From MPNP01 sp026709725 (lineage in GTDB: Bacteria; Pseudomonadota; Alphaproteobacteria; Rhodobacterales; Rhodobacteraceae): DNA of 64,000 bases. Below the pieces are notes generated by a model. The model saw only the letters and a program-made list of their open reading frames with translations. It was not told where the DNA came from and did no database searches. Positions 1 through 8,736 of this stretch are shown piece after piece; within the stretch, counting starts at the first letter, position 1, and the number at the start of each line of letters is the position of its first letter. The position numbers were made by a program, and so were the translations under genes. The stretch spans positions 2,790,001 through 2,854,000 of the forward strand of contig OZ241384.1 of NCBI GenBank assembly GCA_965200805.1, given 5' to 3'.

Positions 1-680
1 TTGATCCAACTGCCGCCAACTATCTCAAGCTCTGGACGCATGAGACCTTCAAATACACCTTCCTGAATTCGGTGATCGTCACCGGTTCCGGTGTTCTGCT
101 TTCACTGGCACTTGCAATCCCGACAGCCTACGCCATTGTCCGCATGAAAGTGCGTGGGCGCAGTCTCGTTGGCATCTGGTTGATTCTGGCCTACATGCTG
201 CCCGAATTCCTGTTCGTTCTGCCGATGTTTTCACTGTATCAGTGGACCGGGCTTTATGACACGCATGTCGGCCTCGCGCTGATGTATCAGGTTCATGTTC
301 TGCCATTGTCGATCTGGCTTCTCAGCTCGTTTTTTCGTGAAATCAATCCTGCCATCGATGAGGCTGCACGCATTGAGGGTGCAAGCCATCTGCATATCCT
401 GGCAAGGATCTACATCCCGTGCACTCTTCCCGGAATGGCCGCCACAGCCATCCTGAACGCAATCTGGATCTGGAACGAGCTTGCAATCGCTCTGGGGCTG
501 ACCTTTTCAAAGGCACAGACCGTGACGCTTGGGGTGACCGGTTTTCGCGGCTATGCCGCGCTTGATTGGGGCGCGATGACAGGGGCCTCGATCATCGCCA
601 TCATCCCGATGCTGCTTTTCGCTCTTGTCGCCCAGAAGCACATCGTCAGGGGCTTAACGTTTGGTGCGGTCAAGGGATAG
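1..680 (+). CDS. Carbohydrate ABC transporter permease (MalG type), 5' truncated
   Basis: This is the C-terminal part of an inner-membrane permease of the binding-protein-dependent sugar ABC family. The reading frame is open from base 3, so the true start lies outside the window. Several hydrophobic membrane segments are visible. The cytoplasmic EAA loop, which docks the ATPase, reads EAARIEGAS followed by the conserved glycine. The C-terminus QKHIVRGLTFGAVKG is typical of MalG-like subunits. The stop lies 3 bases before the next gene, and an ATPase follows at 2227, so this is the membrane part of an operon-encoded importer whose binding protein and other permease should lie upstream. The substrate is unknown. 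The dehydrogenase neighbours suggest a polyol or sugar-like compound (inference). Confidence 0.93.
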   Translation, partial: DPTAANYLKLWTHETFKYTFLNSVIVTGSGVLLSLALAIPTAYAIVRMKVRGRSLVGIWLILAYMLPEFLFVLPMFSLYQWTGLYDTHVGLALMYQVHVLPLSIWLLSSFFREINPAIDEAARIEGASHLHILARIYIPCTLPGMAATAILNAIWIWNELAIALGLTFSKAQTVTLGVTGFRGYAALDWGAMTGASIIAIIPMLLFALVAQKHIVRGLTFGAVKG

Positions 681-683
681 TCA

Positions 684-1724
684 ATGCCATTCAGGGAGGT
701 CGATATTGCACAATTTCCAACGGTCCTTGGCCGCAACCTGCTGGCGGAGGTTCCGAACTTTGCCTGCCCGAGAATGCTGGTTGTCACAATGGCTGATCTC
801 TGGCCGCTTTTCATCGACAGCCTGCCCGATGCGGACCCGTATTTTGTCGTGTCGATGGAACGATCCAGGCTGGAAGACGATCTTGCCCGGCTCGACAGGA
901 TCGCATCAATCATCGGACTTGGCGGCGGGCAGGCGGTGGACGCCGCCAAATATTTTGCCTGGCGGTCAAATCTCCCGCTCTTTCAGTTTCCCACTTCACT
1001 GTCTGTCGATGCGGTGTTCGGTCACCGGTCCGGTGTTCGTCACAATCACATCATAAACTATGTCGGGTGGGCAGTTCCGGAGACAGTGTATGTTGATCTT
1101 GACATCATTGAGGCAGCACCCCGTGCCCTGAACATCGGCGGTATCGGCGATGTGCTCTGCTTCATAACGGGCGTGATGGACTGGCGCTTCGCTGACATGC
1201 GGGGCAAATGTGAAGCAAAGTGGCCCTATGATGAGAGCCTTGCCCGGATTTCCCTTGCCAAGGCCGAGGCCGCCCTGGTCGGGATCGATGAGATCAGATC
1301 GCTTACACCGCGCGGAATTGAAATTCTGGTCGATGCGCTCAAGTGGGGTGGGGCGTCCTACCATGGAACAGGCTGGAATCCCCGACATATCGAAGGCGTT
1401 GAGCACTTCATTTTCTACGCGCTCGAAGCCCGGTGCCGAAAGACATTTCTTCACGGACAGGTGGTCTGCCTTGGGCTCGTTATCGGTGCCATGATGCATG
1501 GGCAGAGGGTCGAGGAGCTGCTGTCGGCGGTCGTCCATCTCGGCCTTGATATTCGCCCGCACGCGATGGGAATTGCGTGGAATGATGTCTTCGCAGCGCT
1601 GAAGGGTCTTCGTGAATTTGTGCACAGCCAGCATCTTCCTTATGGTATCGCCCATGAATTCGATGTCACGGATGCGTTTCTGGATGAGGCCAGAAAGCGA
1701 ATTGAGGAGGCCAGTGTCCGATGA
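684..1724 (+). CDS. sn-Glycerol-1-phosphate dehydrogenase-like oxidoreductase
   Basis: A 346-aa protein of the iron-containing alcohol dehydrogenase / G1P dehydrogenase (AraM, EgsA) superfamily, which reduces or oxidises polyol phosphates with NAD(P). The nucleotide-binding stretch IIGLGGGQAVDAAKYFAW (GGGxxxDxxK) is present. Candidate metal ligands are the Asp in VDALKWGG and the His residues in RHIEGVEHF and FLHGQVVCLG. It starts 3 bases after the permease stop and overlaps the RidA-family gene, so it is co-transcribed with the transporter. A paralogue lies at 5399-6472 in the same cluster. The family is clear. The substrate is not, since bacterial members range from glycerol-1-phosphate to other sugar-alcohol phosphates. 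Confidence 0.85.
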   Translation: MPFREVDIAQFPTVLGRNLLAEVPNFACPRMLVVTMADLWPLFIDSLPDADPYFVVSMERSRLEDDLARLDRIASIIGLGGGQAVDAAKYFAWRSNLPLFQFPTSLSVDAVFGHRSGVRHNHIINYVGWAVPETVYVDLDIIEAAPRALNIGGIGDVLCFITGVMDWRFADMRGKCEAKWPYDESLARISLAKAEAALVGIDEIRSLTPRGIEILVDALKWGGASYHGTGWNPRHIEGVEHFIFYALEARCRKTFLHGQVVCLGLVIGAMMHGQRVEELLSAVVHLGLDIRPHAMGIAWNDVFAALKGLREFVHSQHLPYGIAHEFDVTDAFLDEARKRIEEASVR

Positions 1725-2230
1725 TGTCAAGACCGGGTGTCCCAGGCAATGAGTCTCCCGATGATCGACTGTCTGCTCTCGGTCTGACCCTGCCGGCGAT
1801 CCCGCGGCCGGTGGGAAACTTCGAACTCGGGTCAATTGACGGAACAACACTCTATCTCTCAGGACAGGGCCCAGTCATGGAGGACGGCACGCTTGCGACC
1901 GGCAGGGTCGGCTGTGATGTCAGTACAGAAGATGCCGTATATCACGCGCACCGCACCGGTCTCGTCCTGATCGCGGCCATGCGTGAGATCCTTGGATCAC
2001 TTGACCATATCAGCCAGGTTCGGCGTGTTTTCGGAATGGTGAATGCCGTTCCCGGTTTTGCGGATCATCCGATCGTCCTTAACGGATGTTCCGACCTCTT
2101 GTGTGAGGTTTTCGGTCCTCGTGGCCGACATGCGCGCGCCGCTGTCGGCATGGGATCATTGCCGGGCAATATCACAGTTGAAATCGAGGCGATTGTCTCG
2201 ATATCACCCGACTGGAGACCATCGGCATGA
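1721..2230 (+). CDS. RidA/YjgF-family protein
   Basis: A 169-aa member of the RidA (YjgF/YER057c) family. Archetypal members hydrolyse reactive enamine/imine intermediates made by PLP enzymes. The family core runs from about residue 35 (GSIDGTTLYLSGQGP) to the C-terminal RHARAAVGMGSLPGNITVE, which contains the conserved Arg and the Val-Glu-Ile-Glu strand. About 30 extra residues precede the core. The start overlaps the stop of the upstream gene (ATGATG) and the end overlaps the ATPase start (ATGA), so translation is probably coupled. A RidA protein next to a PLP enzyme (3273-4475) suggests it detoxifies an intermediate of that enzyme. That link is inference. Confidence 0.83.
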   Translation: MMSRPGVPGNESPDDRLSALGLTLPAIPRPVGNFELGSIDGTTLYLSGQGPVMEDGTLATGRVGCDVSTEDAVYHAHRTGLVLIAAMREILGSLDHISQVRRVFGMVNAVPGFADHPIVLNGCSDLLCEVFGPRGRHARAAVGMGSLPGNITVEIEAIVSISPDWRPSA

Positions 2231-3276
2231 GCGACATACGGTTCACCAATGCCCACAAGAAATTCGGTGATGTCGAAGTGATTCACAACCTTAATCTGCA
2301 TGTTGAGGATGGTGAATTTATCGTTCTGGTCGGACCGTCCGGATGCGCGAAATCAACGACTCTGCGAATGATTGCCGGGCTTGAGCGGATGACGGGCGGC
2401 GACCTGCATATTGGCGGGAAGCGGGCGAACAGCATGACGGCCGCCGAACGGAACATCTCGATGGTGTTCCAGTCCTACGCGCTCTTTCCCAACATGTCTG
2501 TCCGTCAGAACCTGTCATTCGGGCTCAAGCTCAGAAAAACCCGGGCCACGGTTGTCGATCACGAAGTTGCCCGTGTCGCCGGAATGCTCGGCCTTGATTC
2601 GCTGCTTGACAGGAAGCCGGGACAGCTGTCCGGCGGGCAGGCGCAGAGAGTGGCGCTCGGGCGGGCGATGATCCGGCGGCCGGATGCGTTTCTCTTCGAT
2701 GAGCCATTGTCAAATCTTGATGCCGAGCTGCGTGTGCAAATGCGTGGTGAAATCTCTGAAATGCAGGCAAATCTCTCAACGACAACTGTCTATGTGACCC
2801 ATGACCAGGTTGAAGCGATGACGATGGGAGACCGGATTGCGGTGATGAACAAGGGTGAGATTCTGCAAATTGGTGCGCCGGCGGATCTCTACGAGCGCCC
2901 CGCCAATACATTTGTCGCGGGATTCATCGGCAGTCCGCGCATGAATCTCATGCCCGCCAGAGACCTGCTTGCCGATGCCGAACCCACTGACGGTCCGGCG
3001 CATGGTGCGGCCGTCACCGTTGGAGTGCGCCCGGAGCACATCCTCGTGAATTCAGAGGCTGAGGGGACACGCATTGGTGATGCGCATGTGCTTCGTATCG
3101 AAAACCTTGGTCACGAAGCGCACCTGCATGTCCGCACGCTGCGCGGCATCAAGCTGAATGTGCGTACCGATGGGGAGGTGCATCACAGGATTGCCCAGGG
3201 AGCAAGGGTGTCGTTGACCGTGCGCCCGGGGATGCTCCACACGTTCCATTCATCGACAGGAGAGTGCCTGGCGTGA
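2227..3276 (+). CDS. ABC transporter ATP-binding protein (MalK/UgpC type)
   Basis: A 349-aa cytoplasmic ATPase that powers the importer whose permease ends at 680. The nucleotide-binding domain covers about residues 1-235. Walker A reads GPSGCAKST, with Ala where Gly is almost invariant. The Q-loop is MVFQSYALFP, the signature is LSGGQAQRVALGRA, Walker B is FLFDEPLSNLD, and the H-loop is VYVTHDQVEAMT. A C-terminal TOBE-like regulatory domain with GVRPEHI follows, as in MalK/UgpC. The gene overlaps both neighbours by a few bases. The Walker A substitution and the altered signature (QAQ instead of QRQ) are directly visible and may affect ATP turnover. Confidence 0.92.
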   Translation: MSDIRFTNAHKKFGDVEVIHNLNLHVEDGEFIVLVGPSGCAKSTTLRMIAGLERMTGGDLHIGGKRANSMTAAERNISMVFQSYALFPNMSVRQNLSFGLKLRKTRATVVDHEVARVAGMLGLDSLLDRKPGQLSGGQAQRVALGRAMIRRPDAFLFDEPLSNLDAELRVQMRGEISEMQANLSTTTVYVTHDQVEAMTMGDRIAVMNKGEILQIGAPADLYERPANTFVAGFIGSPRMNLMPARDLLADAEPTDGPAHGAAVTVGVRPEHILVNSEAEGTRIGDAHVLRIENLGHEAHLHVRTLRGIKLNVRTDGEVHHRIAQGARVSLTVRPGMLHTFHSSTGECLA

Positions 3277-4475
3277 CACATGACCCTTTCTCTCGCTGGG
3301 ACCTGACGCCCGTCATCAATGCCTCCGGCACGATGACCGGTATCGGCGCCGCGCGCGTGCCAAAAGACATCCGTCGCATTGTCAACGGGATTCTTGCCTC
3401 CTTTGTCAACATGGATGAGCTACAGTCCCGGGCGGGTGCCGTCATTGCCCGCCTGACCGGAGCCGAAGCCGGCTGTGTGACATCCTGCTCGGCAGCGGCA
3501 ATGGTCCAGACCGTTGCGGCAACACTGACGGGTTGCAATCTTGCACGAATCGAAGCCCTGCCCGCCGTGACCGGTGCACGGCGTGTGCTCCTGCCGGCAG
3601 GACATATGGTAAACTACGGAGCCCCGGTCGATCAGGCAATCCGTCTCACCGGTGCCGAGGTGATCCCGATCGGCACTGCTGCCGCGTGCGAGACATGGCA
3701 CCTTGAAGCGGCGCTTGAGGAGGGGGCCGCCGCCGCGTTCTATGTCGTCTCGCATCACACAGTGCGTGAGAACGAGATGCCGATTGATGTCTTTATCGCC
3801 CTGTGCCGGGAGCATGATGTCCCCGTCATTGTTGACATGGCTTCCGAATACGATCTGACCGGACCGATTGCACACGGCGCGAGTGTTGCGATTTATTCCG
3901 GTCACAAGTTCCTTTCCGGTGTAACGAGCGGAATTGTCGCCGGAGCCACTGAACTCATCCGGGCCACCTATCTCCAGCATTTCGGTATCGGGCGCGTGAT
4001 GAAGGCGGGAAAGGAGAGTGTCACGGGTGCGATGGCGGCACTCGAGTCATGGGAAGAGCGTGATCACGAGGCTGCCGGAATGGAAGAGGACGCGCGCGTT
4101 GCGTCCTGGATCACCGAATTGGCTCCAATTCCGGGATTGACCCTGTCCCGGCACGACGACTGGACAGGCAATCCGATCCGGCGGGCCAGAATCGATATCG
4201 ATGCCGGCAGTGCCGGGTTTCATGCATGGGAGCTGGCGGATCGACTTCGCAGGAGGTCGCCATCCATCGTGGTGCGCGACGATCTGGTTGAACGGCAGGA
4301 GATCTATCTCGATCCCTGCAACCTAACCGATGATGAGGCAAGGGATGTCAGCGCGGCCATTCATGAAGAGGCTGCACGGTTCCGTGCATGTGGTGATGGC
4401 TGCCGAACCAGCTGGAGTGACATAAAAAGAGCGCGGGCGGTGTCTGCCGTGTCGTGGAGCGGTCATGCGTCTTGA
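3273..4475 (+). CDS. SelA-like PLP-dependent enzyme
   Basis: A ~400-aa fold-type I PLP protein of the SelA / D-glucosaminate-6-phosphate ammonia-lyase (DgaE) superfamily. It starts WDLTPVINASGTMTGIG, the characteristic N-terminus of this group. The PLP lysine is expected in IYSGHKFLSG, with the cofactor-binding Asp in VIVDMASEYDL. GTG at 3273 is preferred over the GTG at 3264, because AGGAG at 3259-3263 is then well spaced and the start overlaps the ATPase stop as GTGA. Nothing suggests a selenocysteine pathway nearby. In this context it more likely acts on an amino- or hydroxy-substituted sugar acid or polyol imported by the transporter (inference). Confidence 0.8.
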   Translation: MTHDPFSRWDLTPVINASGTMTGIGAARVPKDIRRIVNGILASFVNMDELQSRAGAVIARLTGAEAGCVTSCSAAAMVQTVAATLTGCNLARIEALPAVTGARRVLLPAGHMVNYGAPVDQAIRLTGAEVIPIGTAAACETWHLEAALEEGAAAAFYVVSHHTVRENEMPIDVFIALCREHDVPVIVDMASEYDLTGPIAHGASVAIYSGHKFLSGVTSGIVAGATELIRATYLQHFGIGRVMKAGKESVTGAMAALESWEERDHEAAGMEEDARVASWITELAPIPGLTLSRHDDWTGNPIRRARIDIDAGSAGFHAWELADRLRRRSPSIVVRDDLVERQEIYLDPCNLTDDEARDVSAAIHEEAARFRACGDGCRTSWSDIKRARAVSAVSWSGHAS

Positions 4476-5235
4476 CGGCCGTCATATCCTGGTCACAGGG
4501 GCCGCGCGCGGTATTGGCCTGGCCATTGTCGGCGCTGCGGTCAGGGAAGGGGCATCGGTCATGGCAACGGACAGCGATGCGGGGGCTCTCCTCAGAGCTG
4601 CGGATCGGATTGGCGCACCGCCGGACATGTTGAGGATATCCGCACTTGATGTCGGCTGCTCCGCAAGCATTGAGGCGGCGATGGAAGAACTCGCTGACTG
4701 GCCAGCGCTTGATGGTCTTGTGAACAATGCCGCAATCCTTGATATCAGCGATGCGGGATCGGTGACGGATGGGTGCTTTGCCGAGATCCTAAACATCAAT
4801 CTCATGGGTGCTCTGCGGGTCACGCGTGCTGCGCTTCCCCATCTCAGGCAATCGACAGATGCATCAATTGTCAATACGCTCTCGACCCAGTGCTTCTTTG
4901 CGGTTCCACGGTCTGCGGCCTATGCAAGCGCAAAAGGCGGTCTGCACATGCTGACCCGCTCCATGGCCGTTGATTTCGGTGTTGAGGGTATCCGGGTCAA
5001 TGCTGTTGCACCCGGGTTTATCGATACCCGGATGGCCCTGACGGACACGGGTGAACACGAGCATGACACGGCGGATTTTCTGAGCCATTACATTGACGCG
5101 GGGCGCATTCCTCTCCGCCGCCCGGGGACGCCGGACGATTGCGCGGGCAGCTTTGTCTTTCTTCTCTCCATTGATGCAGGCTATATCACAGGCCAGACGA
5201 TCTGCGTCGATGGCGGTCTGACGGCCACGTACTGA
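4465..5235 (+). CDS. Short-chain dehydrogenase/reductase (SDR)
   Basis: A 256-aa classical SDR. It has the Rossmann motif TGAARGIG near residue 11, the NNAA motif, a catalytic Ser region (IVNTLSTQ), the Tyr/Lys pair in AAYASAKGG, and the C-terminal GQTICVDGG. The enzyme oxidises or reduces a hydroxyl group with NAD(P) in the cytoplasm. Its start overlaps the SelA-like gene by 11 bases, placing it in the same transcription unit. It probably handles a secondary alcohol in the same catabolic pathway as the two G1PDH-like proteins. The substrate cannot be read from sequence. Confidence 0.9.
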   Translation: MRLDGRHILVTGAARGIGLAIVGAAVREGASVMATDSDAGALLRAADRIGAPPDMLRISALDVGCSASIEAAMEELADWPALDGLVNNAAILDISDAGSVTDGCFAEILNINLMGALRVTRAALPHLRQSTDASIVNTLSTQCFFAVPRSAAYASAKGGLHMLTRSMAVDFGVEGIRVNAVAPGFIDTRMALTDTGEHEHDTADFLSHYIDAGRIPLRRPGTPDDCAGSFVFLLSIDAGYITGQTICVDGGLTATY

Positions 5236-5398
5236 TGCAGATGTTGTCCATCCGCAGCACCCGGAATGCACGTTGCGGCAATCGCAATGCCCGGTCCGTT
5301 GCCACTCAGGTGACCACGCCTTCCTTCCTGCAGGCGGTCTTCATTGCAATCTCAATGAATTTGATCAGGCATTGCCTTCCGCAGGGACTGAACTCCGG

Positions 5399-6472
5399 AT
5401 GACAAAAGACGCGGCCCGGGGACACAGATGCCAACACAGCGGGGATCTGGACTATGGATTCCCGACAGTCTTCGGTCGGGGCCTTCTGGAGGAACTCCGG
5501 CATTTCGTGAATCCACCGTTCCTTGTTGTCACGATGGACGATCTCTGGCCACTGTTCAGCCATCACTTTGAGGGGGCAGAATGCCGACCCCATTTCTGCC
5601 GTTCCATTGAAGAGAGCGATCTCATTCGGGAATCGGGACAGCTCGGAGAGACAGGGGCGATCGTGGGCCTCGGCGGCGGTCAGGCGCTTGATGCCGCCAA
5701 ATATTTTGCCTGGCGGTTGAATCGCCCCCTCTTTCAGGTTCCCACAGCACTCTCGGTCAACGCCGTCTATGGGCAGCGTTCCGGTGTAAGAAACAATGGC
5801 AGGGTCGTCTACCGCGGCTGGGCTGTGCCGGAGGCAATCTACATGGATTACGATGTTCTCGCTGCCTGCCCGCGCATGCTCAACTGGTCAGGCATCGGGG
5901 ATGTTCTTTGTTTCCATACCGGTGTTCTGGATTGGCGCTATGCCGAACGGGAGGGCAAGATCGAGGAGAAATGGCGCTATGATGAAACCCTTGCACAGCA
6001 GTCACTGAAAAAAGTGCGCACCATCGTCAACAACATCGACAACATCCGAATGATGAATGATCGGGGTATCGAGGCGCTTGTCGATGGCTTGAAATGGGGC
6101 ACAAGCTATCACGGGGCCGGTTGGTGCCCACGCCATATCGAGGGAACCGATCATTTTCTGTTCTATACACTCGAGAAGCAGACCGGAAAGAAGTTCCTGC
6201 ATGGCCAGCCCGTTGGCCTGGGCGTGATTGTGGGATCAATGCTCCATGATGAGGGTGCAGACGAAATGCTCGACACCATTGCAAGCATCGGTCTTGACAT
6301 TCGACCGACGGCAATGGGTCTGTCATGGGACCAGTTTGAAGAGGGGCTGACCATGATGCGTCGCTATGTCAACGCGGTCGGCCTCTGGCATTCGATTGCC
6401 CACGATGCAACCATCTCGCCCGGTTTCATTGCCGACCTCAAAAAGAAACTGCTCAAGGCCTACGGTCCCTGA
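5399..6472 (+). CDS. Second sn-glycerol-1-phosphate dehydrogenase-like paralogue
   Basis: A 357-aa paralogue of the product of 684-1724, with shared blocks such as GGGQALDAAKYFAWRLN, the Ser-Val-Asn-Ala-Val-Tyr-Gly region, PRHIEGTDHF and FLHGQPVGLG. It retains the GGGxxxDxxK cofactor motif and the Asp/His/His residues expected to bind metal. The ATG at 5399 is preferred because upstream codons of the longer open frame lack family similarity. It lies 163 bases after the SDR on the same strand and is probably read from the same or an internal promoter. Two diverged copies in one cluster suggest either a hetero-oligomer or two successive oxidations. Both are inference. Confidence 0.84.
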   Translation: MTKDAARGHRCQHSGDLDYGFPTVFGRGLLEELRHFVNPPFLVVTMDDLWPLFSHHFEGAECRPHFCRSIEESDLIRESGQLGETGAIVGLGGGQALDAAKYFAWRLNRPLFQVPTALSVNAVYGQRSGVRNNGRVVYRGWAVPEAIYMDYDVLAACPRMLNWSGIGDVLCFHTGVLDWRYAEREGKIEEKWRYDETLAQQSLKKVRTIVNNIDNIRMMNDRGIEALVDGLKWGTSYHGAGWCPRHIEGTDHFLFYTLEKQTGKKFLHGQPVGLGVIVGSMLHDEGADEMLDTIASIGLDIRPTAMGLSWDQFEEGLTMMRRYVNAVGLWHSIAHDATISPGFIADLKKKLLKAYGP

Positions 6473-7956
6473 TTCCGGAACGGGGCACGGGCAGGGCCGA
6501 TGCAGGGGGACAAACCCTGACAGCCCAATCCGGTCATGCGCCCTTTCGTCATCGGGGTCTGGCCAGGGACTGGAGATGCTCCACCAGTTTATGGAACTCC
6601 GAGAAGGGTTGTCTTGCCCCGTATTCTGCGCATCAACCCGTGTCTTCCCGGCATTCCGGGACCCCAATCGGCCCCTCGTGATCCCAAAAGGGCTCGTCGA
6701 TGCCGTTCCGACCGGGCAGCGGACACACCGCGCCCTGACGCGGGGCGGCGTCTTGTGTGACCCGGGCGTGGGACGCCCGCATAGCCTTGACGTCCGCACC
6801 CTCTTCCCGCGCCTGCGTCTCCCGGTCCCGCCCTCTCTTCTGACAGAATGGCCTTGACCGGCAGGGCCGGGGCCTCCAGCAGGCCGGTGAGCCGGACCTG
6901 GGCACCCTGCACCATGGGGACGGCAGCATCGACATCGCTGCCCATCGCATCATCCCCATCATTGGCCCATGACCCGGTGATGGAGGATGAAGCCCCAATG
7001 ATGCAATGATCCTTGGAATCTTCCATCACCGCGATGGGGACACCCCATCCCGTTGCAGGAGGGGCCTGGGGACAGCCGCCATCTCCCTGGTCACCCATGG
7101 GCCCCAATCATCAGGGGATCTGACGATCCAGCTTGTGTGGTCGGCAAAGACCGAGAAGACCGTCTCGGCGTGGGGGATGGTCTCGCCCCGGAGGAGACGG
7201 CGGCGGGTCGGGTCGATCTGGCCCAGATGTATCAGTCATGACAATGGGGCGTGGCGGAGCCTACGGTCGATGGTGACCAGCGATGCCCCCGTCAGGCCGG
7301 CATCCCCACAGGTCTCCATCATCATGGGGGCCGGCAGGCTGGTCTTGACCCTGGCGACCCGCTGGGCCGACTGGTCCAGGTAGGCTGTGATATCCTCGGG
7401 TCTGGTGTGGTGGTGCGGGTCGACCGGACGGCAGCGAAGAGGGTCTTGAGCGTGCGGGTGTGGTGCTTCCCCCAAAGGTCTTGACGGAGGGTCGCCAGCC
7501 GGCAACACCGCGCTTCGTGACTTCCCGTCCTGTCTTGCGGACCAGGACCCGCATGGCATCCGCAACCATCCGGCAGATTGATGGGAGACTGACATCGGTG
7601 GGGAAGTGGACATCGCCAAGGATTGACAGGGAGATGGGGCCACGAAGGAATCAGCGCGCCCGGCACCCATCCGACGCCCCGGAGGATCATGGGGATGGGC
7701 CCGCCTCCACCACCAGCTGGGACACCGCAGACAGGCGGGCGGGCGTGCCCCGGATCCACATCGGAAAGAGGGGGCGACAGTGTCCACCACTGTCCGGGAC
7801 TCGTGCCCAGCGTCATCCCGGATGCCGCCCCATGGGATCATGCCATCGTGATTATTCCCGGGGCCGAGGAACGGGCGGCGGGTCCTGGGCTCGCCCGCCA
7901 GCGCGTGGAGACGGTCCCTGCCTGACCAGACCACCCCCATCCGGGGCTGGCGCCGG
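6473..7956. other. GC-rich stretch without a convincing gene
   Basis: About 1.5 kb of GC-rich DNA. Long open frames overlap on both strands, but their translations are rich in Arg, Pro and Gly and show no recognisable motif or ribosome site. This is the signature of high GC rather than coding. It could be degraded mobile-element DNA, as it adjoins the inverted-repeat structure at 7957-8099. No gene is called. Confidence 0.5.
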
Positions 7957-8099
7957 GGGTGTAGCCCAGATTTTTTGACGCAGGCTCGTACCGCATCGTT
8001 TTCACCTCCGTTTTGCCAACAAAATGGTGATTTCCGGTCGCTTCCGGCCAGTGCGAACCGACCAGACAAGTCGATTGTCAAAAAATCTGGGCTACACCC
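7957..8099. repeat. 143-bp structure with perfect 23-bp inverted ends
   Basis: The 23 bases at 7957-7979, starting GGGTGTAGCCCAG, are the exact reverse complement of 8077-8099. The 97 bases between them are more AT-rich than the flanks and contain a weaker inner inverted repeat around TTTTGCCAACAAAA. The repeat continues imperfectly outward as GGCGCC on both sides. This could be a MITE, or the two facing ends of separate insertion sequences in head-to-head orientation. No transposase is recognisable on either side and no clear target-site duplication was seen. Confidence 0.7.
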
Positions 8100-8736
8100 A
8101 GGCGCCGGAGATCCATGCCGGGGCGGCCCTGGCCTGGGATCGACACCGGGGAGGATCTGCGCCTCGGGGAGGGCCCGTCACGATAATGGGGGACGGTCCC
8201 GGAGACCCGCGTCGGCCCGGTGGGATCACGCCGGGGGCCTCAGGGCCGATGCGGAGGGCGGGGATGGCATCGCGGCCAGGGGATTGTCATGGGGTCGGGG
8301 GGTTGATGGGGATGTCGGCGATGCCCCCTCGATTGATGATGGACAGGGCCCCGGGCTGGAGCTGGGAAGGGCGGATCCGGTGCATGGCGGTCCGCGAGGA
8401 TTCGTCATGATCGGGCGGCGGTCGGGCCCGGATGGATGGATTGGGGCCACAATCGGGCCATCCTGCCACAATCTTCGCTGGGATCATGGCAGACTGTCAG
8501 GGGAGGGTCGGGTGCTTATGCCGGAATTCGGGGTTTTCTGGCAGGCACGAGTTACGGAGTTACCCGCTAAAGGCCGATGCGGCGATTTTCAGAAAATCCA
8601 ACCCAGAACGTTGCCGAAATGGAAAGGAGAGCGGCGGCGGCGCTGGCCACGACGACAAGCGGAATGATCACGCGCATAGGGTTCCTTTCGCGACGGCGGG
8701 GAACAGGGCGGCCCGAAGACCGCCCCGGCGGGTCCG
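8100..8736. other. GC-rich stretch, no gene recognised
   Basis: Same character as 6473-7956: high GC, overlapping open frames of biased composition, no motif. The last ~100 bases before 8737 may hold the 3' end signals of the secreted-protein gene on the minus strand, but no clear terminator hairpin was seen. Confidence 0.45.

Noticed and set aside
996..1850. Minus-strand frame of 284 codons
   Set aside because: Antisense shadow of the G1PDH-like gene.
7236..8081. Minus-strand frame of 281 codons in the GC-rich region
   Set aside because: Composition is Arg/Pro/Gly-rich, frames are open on both strands, and it crosses the inverted-repeat end. No family recognised.
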